Below, piece after piece: positions 7,769 through 15,375 of a stretch of 64,000 nucleotides of DNA. Under the pieces are notes generated by a model. It ran no database searches and was not told where the DNA came from. It worked only from the letters and a program-made list of their open reading frames with translations. The DNA lies in the NCBI RefSeq assembly GCF_014873145.1, contig NZ_JADBEK010000001.1, forward strand, positions 8,432,001 through 8,496,000, given 5' to 3'. This stretch comes from Nonomuraea angiospora (GTDB lineage: Bacteria > Actinomycetota > Actinomycetes > Streptosporangiales > Streptosporangiaceae). Positions within the stretch are counted from its first letter, which is position 1; each line of letters begins with the position of its first letter. Both the position numbers and the translations under genes were made by a program.

Positions 7769-9343
7769 CTACCCGGACCGGGCCCGGTCCATCGCCTCGA
7801 CGGTCAGTGCCAGGAACAGATCGACCCGGTCCTCCGTGCGTCCCACGTCTCTGCCGGTGAGCTCGGCGATCTTGGCCAGCCGGTTGCGCAGGGTGTTGAC
7901 GTGGACGTGCAGTGCCCCGGCCGTCGCCGCCCACTGCCCGTCATGATCGAGGAACGTCCGCAACGTCAGCTCCAGCTCCCCGCCCCGCCGCGCGTCATGG
8001 TCCTTCATCGGGCCGAGGATCTTGCCGGCGAACTCGTTCAGGGTCTCGGCGTCGAGCAGCCCGAGGAGCAGCCGGTGCGTGCCCAGCTCGGCGAAGGCCC
8101 GTACGGAAGGACCCGTGCGGGTGCGCCGCAGGACCCGGCACGCCTCCCTGGACTGCAGGAGCTGAGGGCGCAGCTCGGCCGCGTGCGCCGCCAGCCCTCC
8201 CAGGCCGACGACCGGCCGCAGCCCGGGGAAGCGCCGCTCGATGCCCCGCGCCAGGCGCTCGGCGAGCACCGGCAGCTCGTGCTCGGGATGGCGCCAGGGC
8301 AGGACGGCGACGACGTCCTGCGTGCCGCCGGCCACGACTGCCGGAACTCCCTCGACGGCGAAGAACTCCACGATCACCTCCGCGAGCCCGTGCATCGTCG
8401 CGGCACCGCCGTCCGCGAACGCCACGGCGCACACGGCCAGCGGACCGCCCGGATCCACGCCGAACGCGCGGAGCCGCCCAGGAACCTCCGCCGCTCGCCA
8501 GCCTCCCGAAAGGACCATCTCCAGGAGCTCGCTGGCGAAGCGCATCTCGATCGCCTGCACCGCCTGCTGCTTGGCCACCTCCAGGCTGAGGAAGCGAGCC
8601 GTCTGCTCCAGCGCCTGCCGCTCGGGCGTCGCGAGCTCGCGCAACGGGCGCAGGCAGATGAGAGCCGCGTCGATGTCGCCGACGGCGCCCACCGGGAACA
8701 GCGCCGCGTGCCCCAGATCTCCCAGCTCCACCTCCAGCGCCGGAGGCTTCTTGGCCAGTGCCGTGGCCACGGCGTGCAGCTGTTCGCCGTCCAGGCTCGC
8801 GCCGGCCACCGCGAGGGAACGCGCCATCCGGTCGACCACCGCCAGGGGCAGGTCATGCTCACGGCGCAGGATGTCGAGCACGCCGGAGGCGCCGGCGCCC
8901 CGGGAGATCGCCGTGGCCAGAGCGTCTCCCCGGCGCACCATGCCGACCAGCGACTGCTTGCGTTCGTCGGCCAGCATGTCGGCCATGGCCTGCGAGACCG
9001 CGGTGAACGGCACCGCGACGGAGATCTCCAGCAGCGGCAGCTCCTCTTGGCGGCAGGCTTCGACCAGCGCGCCGGGAGTGTCCGGCAGCTCCGCGCGCAG
9101 GCCGAACACGATGCCACTGGCCTTGGCCTTCTTGACGTTCGTCACGAACTGCGCGGGAGGCACCCGTTCGAGCCACAACCCATTGGTCAGCACGATCTCT
9201 CCTTCGCGTACGTAGTGCGAAGGGTCGGGCAGCTCGGTGTTGTGCACCCACGCGACGGGCGCGTCCAACGCGCCCGGCCGGCCGGGCACCAGCAGACGGA
9301 GCTCCAGCGAGGCGCGGTCCAGCAGGGATTGGAGCGTGAACAC
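7769..9343 (-). CDS. PucR-family transcriptional regulator
   Basis: The 524-aa protein has an N-terminal PucR ligand domain (about residues 8-125, VREGEIVLTNGLWL), a central GGDEF-like region and a C-terminal helix-turn-helix of the PucR type (HVNTLRNRLAKIAELTG near residue 490). PucR proteins typically activate purine, allantoin or amine catabolism. It converges on the deacetylase operon with only 16 bases between the stops, so it is a likely but not proven local regulator. The GTG start at 9343 lacks a ribosome site, and a TATAGT hexamer ends six bases upstream of it on this strand, suggesting a leaderless transcript. Confidence 0.92.
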   Translation of the reverse strand: MFTLQSLLDRASLELRLLVPGRPGALDAPVAWVHNTELPDPSHYVREGEIVLTNGLWLERVPPAQFVTNVKKAKASGIVFGLRAELPDTPGALVEACRQEELPLLEISVAVPFTAVSQAMADMLADERKQSLVGMVRRGDALATAISRGAGASGVLDILRREHDLPLAVVDRMARSLAVAGASLDGEQLHAVATALAKKPPALEVELGDLGHAALFPVGAVGDIDAALICLRPLRELATPERQALEQTARFLSLEVAKQQAVQAIEMRFASELLEMVLSGGWRAAEVPGRLRAFGVDPGGPLAVCAVAFADGGAATMHGLAEVIVEFFAVEGVPAVVAGGTQDVVAVLPWRHPEHELPVLAERLARGIERRFPGLRPVVGLGGLAAHAAELRPQLLQSREACRVLRRTRTGPSVRAFAELGTHRLLLGLLDAETLNEFAGKILGPMKDHDARRGGELELTLRTFLDHDGQWAATAGALHVHVNTLRNRLAKIAELTGRDVGRTEDRVDLFLALTVEAMDRARSG

Positions 9344-9344
9344 G

Positions 9345-9360
9345 CTGTAACTATATACAG
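9345..9360 (-). promoter_or_regulatory. Promoter and small inverted repeat of the PucR gene
   Basis: CTGTA-ACTATA-TACAG forms an inverted repeat. Read on the minus strand it contains TATAGT, a good -10 box placed so that transcription would begin at or next to the GTG start. Autoregulation through the repeat is inference. Confidence 0.4.
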
Positions 9361-9419
9361 TGAATACTTCGATCTATAGAAGATCATCCAATGAGCTGAC
9401 CCACGGCGCGCAGCCGGCG

Positions 9420-9775
9420 CCTCACCACGACAATCCCGTGTTGCGCAGCCTGCCGTCCCTGGATCCGCCCCGCCATCACGAGCTACGCCGCCTGGTGGCC
9501 AGGGTTTTCACGCCCCGCGCGGTCTCGGCCCTGGAGCCCTCCATCGCCGAGACCGTCAGGAAGCCGCTGGCCGGGGGCAGTGGTGAGGCGGTGGACGGGT
9601 TCGCCTCGCCGCTGACGGTCGCCACGCTCGCGGGGCTGCTCGGCATCTCGCCGGAACGCAGGGCCGACTTCGTCCGCTGGACGATCACGATCTCCGAGTT
9701 CGCCGGGGCCAACGCCGAGGACCCCGTACGGCAGGCACGCTTCCACCAGGACCTGGCCGGCGTTCGCGTCGGTGG
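9420..9775 (+). pseudogene. Cytochrome P450 fragment (N-terminal to central part)
   Basis: In frame with an open frame from 9360, the segment from SLPSLDPPRHHELRRLVA to ARFHQDLAG matches the B to G helix region of actinobacterial P450s (DPPRH..LR..V...FTPR, then a LAGLLGISPERRADF segment). The homology stops abruptly near 9775, where the frame runs into the antisense of the cupin gene. The I-helix, ExxR and heme-cysteine parts are missing and the N-terminus before the DPPRH region is shortened. It is a remnant, not a working enzyme, and overlaps in family position with the second P450 fragment at 12531, so the two are not halves of one gene. Confidence 0.8.
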
Positions 9776-10135
9776 TCAGACGGGGATGAACAGCGCCTCG
9801 AACGGCGGGTCGCCGACGCCGGTCGTGACGTGCCCCATTCCTGTGGTGTCGGCGGCGAGGACGAGGTCGCCGGGGCCGAAGCGACGCCGGCCGCCGTCGC
9901 TGACCGTCACCTCGATCATGCCGCGCAGCATCACCACCCACTGCTCACGTGGCGCCGGGTGCGCGGTGCTGTCGAACGCGGCACTGCGCAGGAACCGTAC
10001 GCCATCTCTCGACGGCAGCTCACCGACGGCCATGGCCGGCACCCCGTCGGCCACCTGCCGGTGTTCCAGTGCGATCTCGCCGTCCTCGAACGCCGATCCG
10101 CCGTCCTCCTTGCGGACAATCCTGGTGAAGCGCAT
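9776..10135 (-). CDS. Small cupin-domain protein
   Basis: A 119-aa single-domain cupin beginning MRFTRIVRKED. The barrel is visible in PAPREQWVVMLRGMIEVTV and FGPGDLVLAADTTGMGH, corresponding to the two cupin motifs; the first motif lacks the usual HxH, having REQW, so metal binding is doubtful. Its ATG overlaps the stop of the SnoaL-like gene (ATGA), which fixes the start and implies coupled translation. The pair probably acts on one small molecule, or the cupin is a binding or isomerase partner. The 3' end abuts the P450 remnant. Confidence 0.8.
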   Translation of the reverse strand: MRFTRIVRKEDGGSAFEDGEIALEHRQVADGVPAMAVGELPSRDGVRFLRSAAFDSTAHPAPREQWVVMLRGMIEVTVSDGGRRRFGPGDLVLAADTTGMGHVTTGVGDPPFEALFIPV

Positions 10136-10569
10136 CAATTCGCTCCGATGAACTGGTGGTCGGTACGGATCCGGCCCTCGCTGTCCAGGGCGAGGATGTC
10201 CAGGCCGCCGCCGACGGCCTGTCCCGTGCTGGTCGACACCATCGACCACCGGATGCCGAGCACGTTGGGCAGCAGGAGGGCCGCCTCTTCGGCGCACTCG
10301 AAGACGTGTTCGCCCGACGCGACGAACATCTCGTACGCACGGGTCACCCTGGCGTTCAAGGCGTCGTGGCCCCGGACTTCCAGCGGCGGCACCGGAAACG
10401 CCAGCCCCGCGGCGGCCTCACGGATCTCCTGCGGCGGGTCGACCAGCACCTGGACCCCGTCAAGCGCCCACACTTCGCGGATGAGCGCGGCCCGCGCCGC
10501 CGGATCGGGTTCGTTCCACTGGGCGACGTATCGGTCGGCCCATTGCTTGATGTCGAGTGGGTTGCTCAT
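10135..10569 (-). CDS. SnoaL-like / NTF2-fold protein
   Basis: A 144-aa protein with the alpha+beta cone fold pattern of SnoaL-like proteins: N-terminal helix (DIKQWADRYVAQWNEPDPAARAALIREVW), a loop, then VTRAYEMFVASGEHVFE and IRWSMVSTSTGQAVGGGLDIL strands and a closing DHQFIG. Family members are polyketide cyclases, isomerases or binding proteins; no catalytic role can be assigned. It is first in a two-gene operon with the cupin. A perfect 24-bp palindrome ends 32 bases upstream of its start, so transcription is probably controlled by a dimeric repressor. Confidence 0.85.
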   Translation of the reverse strand: MSNPLDIKQWADRYVAQWNEPDPAARAALIREVWALDGVQVLVDPPQEIREAAAGLAFPVPPLEVRGHDALNARVTRAYEMFVASGEHVFECAEEAALLLPNVLGIRWSMVSTSTGQAVGGGLDILALDSEGRIRTDHQFIGAN

Positions 10570-10600
10570 GCACAGCAGTGTGCGGATTCCGTTGCGCTCA

Positions 10601-10624
10601 CGCGATTCCCTGCAGGGAATCGCG
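10601..10624. promoter_or_regulatory. Perfect 24-bp palindrome, likely repressor operator of the SnoaL-cupin pair
   Basis: Half-site CGCGATTCCCTG is followed immediately by its exact reverse complement, with a PstI-like CTGCAG centre. It lies 32 bases upstream of the SnoaL-like start, in promoter position. The dyad length fits a TetR- or MerR-like dimer. No intact cognate regulator lies beside it, only a TetR relic near 12.45 kb. Confidence 0.7.
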
Positions 10625-10822
10625 CGCCGCTGCCCGTTCGGGGAGGTGGGCGAGCAGGGGTCGCAGCGGAGGGCGTCGGAGGAGTCAGGGGGAGTGCCGT
10701 CTCCACGCGCCGCCTGGCCGCCGGGGATGCAGCCCGGAGTTCCGTGAGCGTCGCTGAGCGCTTGACGGGGGCCATCGGCCGCTCACCGCGTTTCCTTCAC
10801 CGGCTCCGAACCCACCGATCGC

Positions 10823-10862
10823 GACAAATGCCGTGGCAAGATGATTTGCCACGGCATTTGTC
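10823..10862 (-). terminator. Strong hairpin, probable terminator of the repeat-protein gene
   Basis: The arms GACAAATGCCGTGGCAA and TTGCCACGGCATTTGTC pair perfectly over 17 bp around a six-base GATGAT loop. It lies about 140 bases past the stop of the minus-strand repeat gene. There is no clear U tract, as is common for actinobacterial terminators. Confidence 0.6.
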
Positions 10863-11004
10863 ATCCGCCTTTTCGGGCGGCCGAGAGCGATTTCGACTCA
10901 ATCGCCGATCGCGGTGCCAGGGGATGCCCCCGGCCGCGGGGGAGGGCGTCGTCGCCGACCTCGTCCCCGGGCCTTCTCACCTCAGTTCGTACTGTGCGTC
11001 AGGA

Positions 11005-11892
11005 CTACCACTCGTGGTGGTGGTCGAACTTCCGGTCGTGGTCGAACTTCCGGTCGTGGTCAAACTTCTTCTCACGGTCGAACTTCTTCTCGCGCTCGAA
11101 CTTCTTCTCGTGCTCGTTCTCGTCGCGCTCGAACTTCTTGTCACGCTCGGACTCTTCGTGCTCGAACTTCTTGTCGCGCTCGTCCTCGTCGTGCTTGAAC
11201 TTCTTCTCCTGCTCGAACTTGTCGCGGTCGAACTTCTTCTCCCGGTCCGACTTCTTGTCGTGGTCGAACTTCAGGTGGTCGATCTTGACGTGGTCGAACT
11301 TGAAGCGGTCGAACTTCTTGTCCCGGTCGAACTTCTTCTCGCGGTCGGCCTTGTCGCGGTCGAACTTCTCGTCACGCTCGGACTCTTCGTGCTCGAACTT
11401 CTTGTCGCGCTCGTCCTCGTCGTGCTCGAACTTCTTCTCGCGCTCGAACCTGTCGCGGTCGAACTTGTTCTCGCGCTCGAACTTCTTGTCGCGCTCGAAC
11501 TTCTTCTCGTGCTCGTTCTCGTCGTGGTCGAACTTGTTGTCGTGGTCGAACTCGTCGTGGTCGAACTTCTTCTCGTCCTCGAACTCGTCGTGGTCGAACT
11601 TCTCGTCGTGGTCGAACTTGTCGTGGTCGAACTTCTTGCGGTGCTCGAACTTCTCTTCGTGCTCGGACTTCTCGTCACGACCCCACCAGAGGACATCGCA
11701 CACGCCCCACTCGCTGGCGCAGCCCGCGGCCGGCTTCTGCGTGGGGACGAACCCGGCTCTGGCGCCCGCGCTCGCGCTCGCCGCTACCTGGCTGAGCGGA
11801 ACGAACATGAGGCCGGTGGCGGCAGCGGCCAGAGCCAGCTTCGCGATACGCCTGTTGCGCGATGTCGGCATTTGCCGAATTTCAGTATTCAC
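11005..11892 (-). CDS. Secreted, highly charged Lys-Phe-Asp/Glu-His repeat protein
   Basis: I know no characterised family. From the GTG at 11892 (GAGAG upstream; an ATG at 11871 without ribosome site is the alternative) the 295-aa product has a Sec-type signal (RNRRIAKLALAAAATGLMF, cleavage near ASASA), a short linker with two cysteines (GCASEWGVCDVLWW), and then about 220 residues of short tandem units of the form K-F-[DE]-[HRQ]-[DE] with K/E spacers, such as KKFDHDEKFDHDEF, ending FDHHHEW. The repeat part contains almost only K, F, D, E, H and R, so it is either a disordered polyampholyte or a regular charged helix; Asp/His clusters could bind divalent metal. It is monocistronic, and a hairpin follows it. 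Base composition is more AT-rich than that of its neighbours. Confidence 0.75.
   Translation of the reverse strand: MNTEIRQMPTSRNRRIAKLALAAAATGLMFVPLSQVAASASAGARAGFVPTQKPAAGCASEWGVCDVLWWGRDEKSEHEEKFEHRKKFDHDKFDHDEKFDHDEFEDEKKFDHDEFDHDNKFDHDENEHEKKFERDKKFERENKFDRDRFEREKKFEHDEDERDKKFEHEESERDEKFDRDKADREKKFDRDKKFDRFKFDHVKIDHLKFDHDKKSDREKKFDRDKFEQEKKFKHDEDERDKKFEHEESERDKKFERDENEHEKKFEREKKFDREKKFDHDRKFDHDRKFDHHHEW
11010..11680 (-). repeat. Short tandem coding repeats (about 15-21 bp units)
   Basis: Units such as AAGTTCGACCACGAC and variants recur dozens of times with all spacings multiples of three, so the array expanded in frame. The periodicity leaves several other frames open, producing long false open frames on both strands. 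Confidence 0.85.
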
Positions 11893-12530
11893 GTGCTCTC
11901 GTTTCCATTCATGGATAAATCGACGCGAAATCCGACGCCCACATCTCGGTAGGCATTCAGACAGAAGCGTACATACCCGCAAGGATTATCTCATTCACCT
12001 CAATGAACTCCAATAACCCGTCAAATTCAATACCTTTAAAGAGGGGATCGTCGAGCGAATATTTTGGCGTTTCTTTGCGTGTGGTGAGACATGCCATGAC
12101 GCCGGTCCCGGCTAATTAACTTTCGCCGACGCCCGGGCCGCCGGTCGTCCCGCGTAACCGCGCGCGTATCTGCGAGCCGGCGATTACGCGGCCGTTTGAG
12201 ACCGGGGTGAGGGGGCGCCGACTTCGGGCACCGGCACCCGCCGGGTGGCCCGACGCCGCCGGTCAAGCCGTGAGACTGCCGAAGTGGGCACGGCCGGCAT
12301 GGGGAATGCTGGCATTTCGTGCAAATTGTCCGGTTCGCCGGGCTGGGCGTCGTACGCGGCCTGTATGTCGTTCAGGCAAAGCCCGGTCAGTGCCTGAATC
12401 CGGGCGCATCCGCGGTGCGGAGAATGCGAGCGTCAGTGGCCCGCCGTCCCGGGGATGGCGCTCAGAGGGTGACAGGCCGTCGAGGACGAGCGCGAGGTAG
12501 CGCCGCCAGCCGTCGCCGTCCGGGTCCATC
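11893..12530. other. Degraded intergenic stretch between repeat gene and P450 remnant
   Basis: The first 200 bases are unusually AT-rich for this genome and may carry the promoter of the repeat gene. The rest shows only a TetR-like relic on the minus strand (about 12400-12529). No intact gene is visible. Confidence 0.5.
12400..12529 (-). pseudogene. Relic of a TetR-family regulator C-terminus
   Basis: On the minus strand the residues DPDGDGWRRYLALVLDGL, followed by a PLTL segment, closely resemble the C-terminal end of TetR/AcrR regulators (a ..WRRYLALLLDGLR.. tail). No DNA-binding domain is attached; directly upstream lies antisense of the P450 fragment. Short match, so confidence is limited. 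Confidence 0.45.
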
Positions 12531-13235
12531 TCTCTGCTGCTCGGCGTCCCGTACTCCGACCACGGCTTCTTCCAGGAGATCACCGGTGTCCTGATGAGCC
12601 GCCTCATCCAGGAGTACCTCCCGACCGGGGAGCTGACCCGCGAGACCATCGTGATGAACAGCTTCATCCTGCTCAGCGCCGGCCACGAGACCACCGCCGA
12701 CATGATCGGCCTCGGCACGCTGGCCCTGCTGGAGAACCCCGCGCTCCTGGCCCGGATCCGTGACGCCGACGACCCCAAGGTGGTGTCGGGCGCGGTCGAA
12801 GAGCTGCTGCGATACCTGACGATCGTGCACAGTCTCGTCGCCCGGGTGGCCAAGGAGGACATCGAGGTCGGCGGCACGCTCGTCAGGGCGGGCGAAGGGC
12901 TGATCATGAACCTCCCCGCCGCCAACCGCGACCCGGCCTTCCTCGACAACCCCGACATCCTCGACATCGAGCGCAACTCCCGAGGCCACATGGCCTTCGG
13001 CTACGGCGTGCACCAGTGCCTCGGCCAGACCCTCGCCCGCGCCGAACTCGAGATCGTGCTGCTCACCCTGCTGCGCCGCCTGCCCACCCTGCGGCCGGCC
13101 GTGCCGCTGGAGGAGATCCGGTTCCGGGGTGACATGAGCATCTACGGCGTCCACGAGCTGCCCGTCACCTGGGAGCAGCCCGGGAAGCCGCCGTCCGTAC
13201 GCGAGGTCGGCGCCGCGCAGGCCGCATCAGGTTGA
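12531..13235 (+). pseudogene. Cytochrome P450 fragment (C-terminal two-thirds with internal deletion)
   Basis: Homology starts near SLLLGVPYSDHGFFQE and then jumps to LMSRLIQEYLPTGELTRE, so roughly 40 residues between the F/G region and the I-helix approach are missing. The rest is well kept: I-helix AGHETTADMI, the K-helix ExxR as EELLR, and the heme loop FGYGVHQCLG with the axial cysteine. An ATG at 12594 could start a 213-aa product, but that lacks the substrate-recognition half and would not fold as a P450. It resembles CYP105/107-type actinobacterial enzymes. Its 3' end overlaps the convergent nucleotidyltransferase-like gene by nine bases. Confidence 0.85.
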
Positions 13236-13823
13236 GGGGGCGAGGCGATCCCAGACCAGGCGTTGCCGTTCCGCCGGCAGCTCCTGGCCCCTCATGGCCC
13301 GCCGCAACAGCTCGACATCGCACCCGTGCGCGCTCATGTGGTCGAGGAGGGGCTCGTAACGGTCGGCCCGGTCCCGTACGAGTTCCGTCGCCAGCCGTAG
13401 TTCCAGCCGGACCGCAGGAACCTGGTGCGAGCCACATGCGATCCACACGTAGTGCTGCCATGGGCCGCGACCGACGCATTCCAAGGCGTCGGAGTCGGCC
13501 TGCCTCTCGACGGTGCTCAGCTCCACCTTGACCCCGTGCACCTCGTACCTGGCGAAGTACTGCGAGGACGCCGGGATCCACGAGGCGGCATAGAGGCAGG
13601 GGAACGAGGCGAGCGCGGCACCGAACGCGTCCACCTCCTCCCGCCGCGCCACCAGGAGGTCGATGTCCCCGACAGGAAGCCGAACCCCCTGGAGGAGAGC
13701 TGCGCTCGTGCCCCCAAGGCGGTAAGTGATGTCGGCACCCGCGGCTCGCAGGGCGGTGAGCACCGTGTCCAGCGCAGCGGTGATGTCCGCCGCTCGGAGA
13801 AATGTTCCACCGTTGTCGTCCAT
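13227..13823 (-). CDS. Nucleotidyltransferase-fold protein of unknown role
   Basis: The start at 13823 (MDDNGGTFLRAADITAAL) gives 198 aa. The segment RLGGTSAALLQGVRLPVGDIDLLVAR has the pattern of polymerase-beta-like nucleotidyltransferases: a Gly-Gly-Thr/Ser turn and a DxD metal pair (GDIDLLV) near residue 60. The later part (ELSTVERQADS, RLELRLATELVRDRADRYEPLL) matches proteins that act on, or mimic, aminoglycoside-type or toxin/antitoxin nucleotidyltransferases, but no substrate can be assigned. It is divergent from the ArsR gene and has no operon partner. A longer start at 13877 exists but shows no better ribosome site. Confidence 0.7.
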   Translation of the reverse strand: MDDNGGTFLRAADITAALDTVLTALRAAGADITYRLGGTSAALLQGVRLPVGDIDLLVARREEVDAFGAALASFPCLYAASWIPASSQYFARYEVHGVKVELSTVERQADSDALECVGRGPWQHYVWIACGSHQVPAVRLELRLATELVRDRADRYEPLLDHMSAHGCDVELLRRAMRGQELPAERQRLVWDRLAPST

Positions 13824-13930
13824 GGCGAGCAGCCTAGGAGCGCGCGGACGCGCGATGTCAGTCCTCCGGAGCGGCATGCTCGATACTTAGCCCTTGCGCT
13901 AACTATTGCGGGACGGCCATACTTAGCCGC

Positions 13931-14266
13931 ATGGCACAGTATTCGGCGCAGCTCGACGGGGTGTTCGTCGCCCTCGCCGACCCCACCCGGCGCGCCGTCG
14001 TCCGGCGCCTCGGCCACGGGCCCACGAGCGTCGGTGACCTCGCCCGCGAGTTCCCGATGACCCTCCCCTCGTTCATGAAGCATGTGCGCACGCTCGAGTC
14101 GAACGGGCTCATCCGCACGGTCAAGTCCGGCCGGGTGCGCACCTGCGTGCTCAACCGCGAGCGGCTCGCCCTGGTCGACGATTGGCTCGCCGAGCAGCGC
14201 CGGATCTGGGAGGCGCGCACCGACCGCCTCGAACAGTTCGTCACCGACCCCGAGGAGAACCAGTAG
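13931..14266 (+). CDS. ArsR-family winged-helix regulator
   Basis: A 111-aa regulator with the winged helix in ADPTRRAVVRRLGHGPTSVGDL and the recognition helix around MTLPSFMKHVRTLESNGLI. It lacks the cysteine metal sites of SmtB/ArsR metal sensors, placing it in the subgroup regularly paired with AHSA1/SRPBCC proteins. Its stop overlaps the next gene by one base (TAGTG), and the third gene is coupled too, so the three form an autoregulated operon (inference). Confidence 0.93.
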   Translation: MAQYSAQLDGVFVALADPTRRAVVRRLGHGPTSVGDLAREFPMTLPSFMKHVRTLESNGLIRTVKSGRVRTCVLNRERLALVDDWLAEQRRIWEARTDRLEQFVTDPEENQ

Positions 14267-14736
14267 TGAACCCCGATCTCGACCTCGCTCTGGAGCGGAT
14301 CATCCGCGCCCCGCGCGCGACCGTGTGGAGGGCCTGGACGGACCCGTCCCGGCTTGAGCGGTGGTGGGTCCCGGCTCCGTCCCGCTGCCGGGTGGACCGC
14401 CTGGACCTGCGGCCCGGCGGGGCGTTCGTGGCGCGGCTGAGCGACGGCGGGGCCGAGTTCGTCCCGCACCTGGACGCGTGCTTCCTCGCCGTGGACGAGC
14501 TTGAGCGGATCGTGTTCACCAACGCGATCGACAGCGCGTGGCGGCCCGCGAGCCCCGCCCCGGTCGCGATGACCGCCACGATCACGCTGAACGACCACCC
14601 GGACGGCACGGACTACCGGATCGTCGTCCGGCACGGCGACCCCGAGGCCCGCGCCCATCACGAGAAGCTCGGCTTCGCCGAGGGCTGGGGGACGGTCACC
14701 GCCCAGCTGGCCGCGCTCACCGAGGGCGGGCAATGA
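14266..14736 (+). CDS. SRPBCC / AHSA1-family ligand-binding protein
   Basis: The GTG at 14266 overlaps the ArsR stop and gives 156 aa. The family signature is the start ERIIRAPRATVWRAWTDPSRLERWW and the end HHEKLGFAEGWGTVTAQLAAL, which delimit the Bet v1-like hydrophobic pocket. Such proteins, paired with ArsR regulators, are thought to bind small hydrophobic ligands; function is not established. The ATGA overlap with the following RibD-like gene indicates coupled translation. Confidence 0.92.
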   Translation: MNPDLDLALERIIRAPRATVWRAWTDPSRLERWWVPAPSRCRVDRLDLRPGGAFVARLSDGGAEFVPHLDACFLAVDELERIVFTNAIDSAWRPASPAPVAMTATITLNDHPDGTDYRIVVRHGDPEARAHHEKLGFAEGWGTVTAQLAALTEGGQ

Positions 14737-15362
14737 AGATCACTCTCACAGAGTTCCTCACCCTCGACGGGGTCAGCCAGGGACCCGGCTCGCCGGAGGA
14801 GGACACCAGCGACGGATTCACCCGCGGCGGCTGGCTCGTCCCTCACATGGACGGGACGTTCGTCCAGCGCGTCTCCGGCTGGCTCGACCTCGCCGACGGC
14901 CTGCTGCTCGGACGGCGGACCTACGAGGCGTTCGCCCGCGACTGGCCGGAGATCACCGACCCGGCCGACCCGTTCACCGAGCGGATGAACACCCTGCCGA
15001 AGTACGTCGTGACGAACACCCTCACCGAAGGGACCTGGAACCCCACGACCGTCCTCAAGGGCGACCCGGTCCAGGCGGTCACCGAACTCAAGGCACGGCC
15101 GGGCCGCGAACTCCAGATCCACGGCAGCGCCCGCCTCGGCGACTCACTGCTGGCGGCCGGCCTGATCGACACGCTCCGCCTCGTGCTCGCCCCCGCCGTC
15201 CTCCGGACCGGCCGACGGCTGCTGACCGGCGCGGGCGCCCCGTCCGATCTCCGCCTGCTCCACCACGAGGCCACGCCGAACGGCATGCTGCTCCTGGAGT
15301 ACGAGGTGACCGGCCGGGCAGCACGCCGAGGCGCGTACGAAGGCGTCACCGCCTTCACCTGA
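14733..15362 (+). CDS. Dihydrofolate-reductase-fold protein (RibD C-terminal family)
   Basis: A 209-aa protein beginning MKITLTEFLTLDGVSQGPGSPEED, as the YwjB/YyaP-type RibD-C proteins do. The NADPH-binding core is seen in DGLLLGRRTYEAFA and KYVVTNTL, and LQIHGSARLGDSLLAAGLID matches the later glycine-rich segment. Members are reductases of uncertain substrate and are regularly found with ArsR-SRPBCC pairs, as here. The start is fixed by the ATGA overlap. It converges on helR with 13 bases between the stops. Confidence 0.9.
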   Translation: MKITLTEFLTLDGVSQGPGSPEEDTSDGFTRGGWLVPHMDGTFVQRVSGWLDLADGLLLGRRTYEAFARDWPEITDPADPFTERMNTLPKYVVTNTLTEGTWNPTTVLKGDPVQAVTELKARPGRELQIHGSARLGDSLLAAGLIDTLRLVLAPAVLRTGRRLLTGAGAPSDLRLLHHEATPNGMLLLEYEVTGRAARRGAYEGVTAFT

Positions 15363-15375
15363 GCGGCAACCTGGC

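Larger units (their letters stand above)
10570..11004. other. Intergenic region with operator palindrome and hairpin
   Basis: No gene is convincing in these 435 bases. They contain the palindrome at 10601-10624 and the hairpin at 10823-10862, described separately. Long plus-strand frames that cross into the repeat gene are artefacts of its codon periodicity. Confidence 0.6.

Noticed and set aside
10156..11952. Plus-strand frames of 598 and 391 aa over the repeat gene (runs of VELLL or SRSNFF)
   Set aside because: They mirror the codon periodicity of the minus-strand KFDHD repeats, have no ribosome sites or domains, and the minus strand has a signal peptide.
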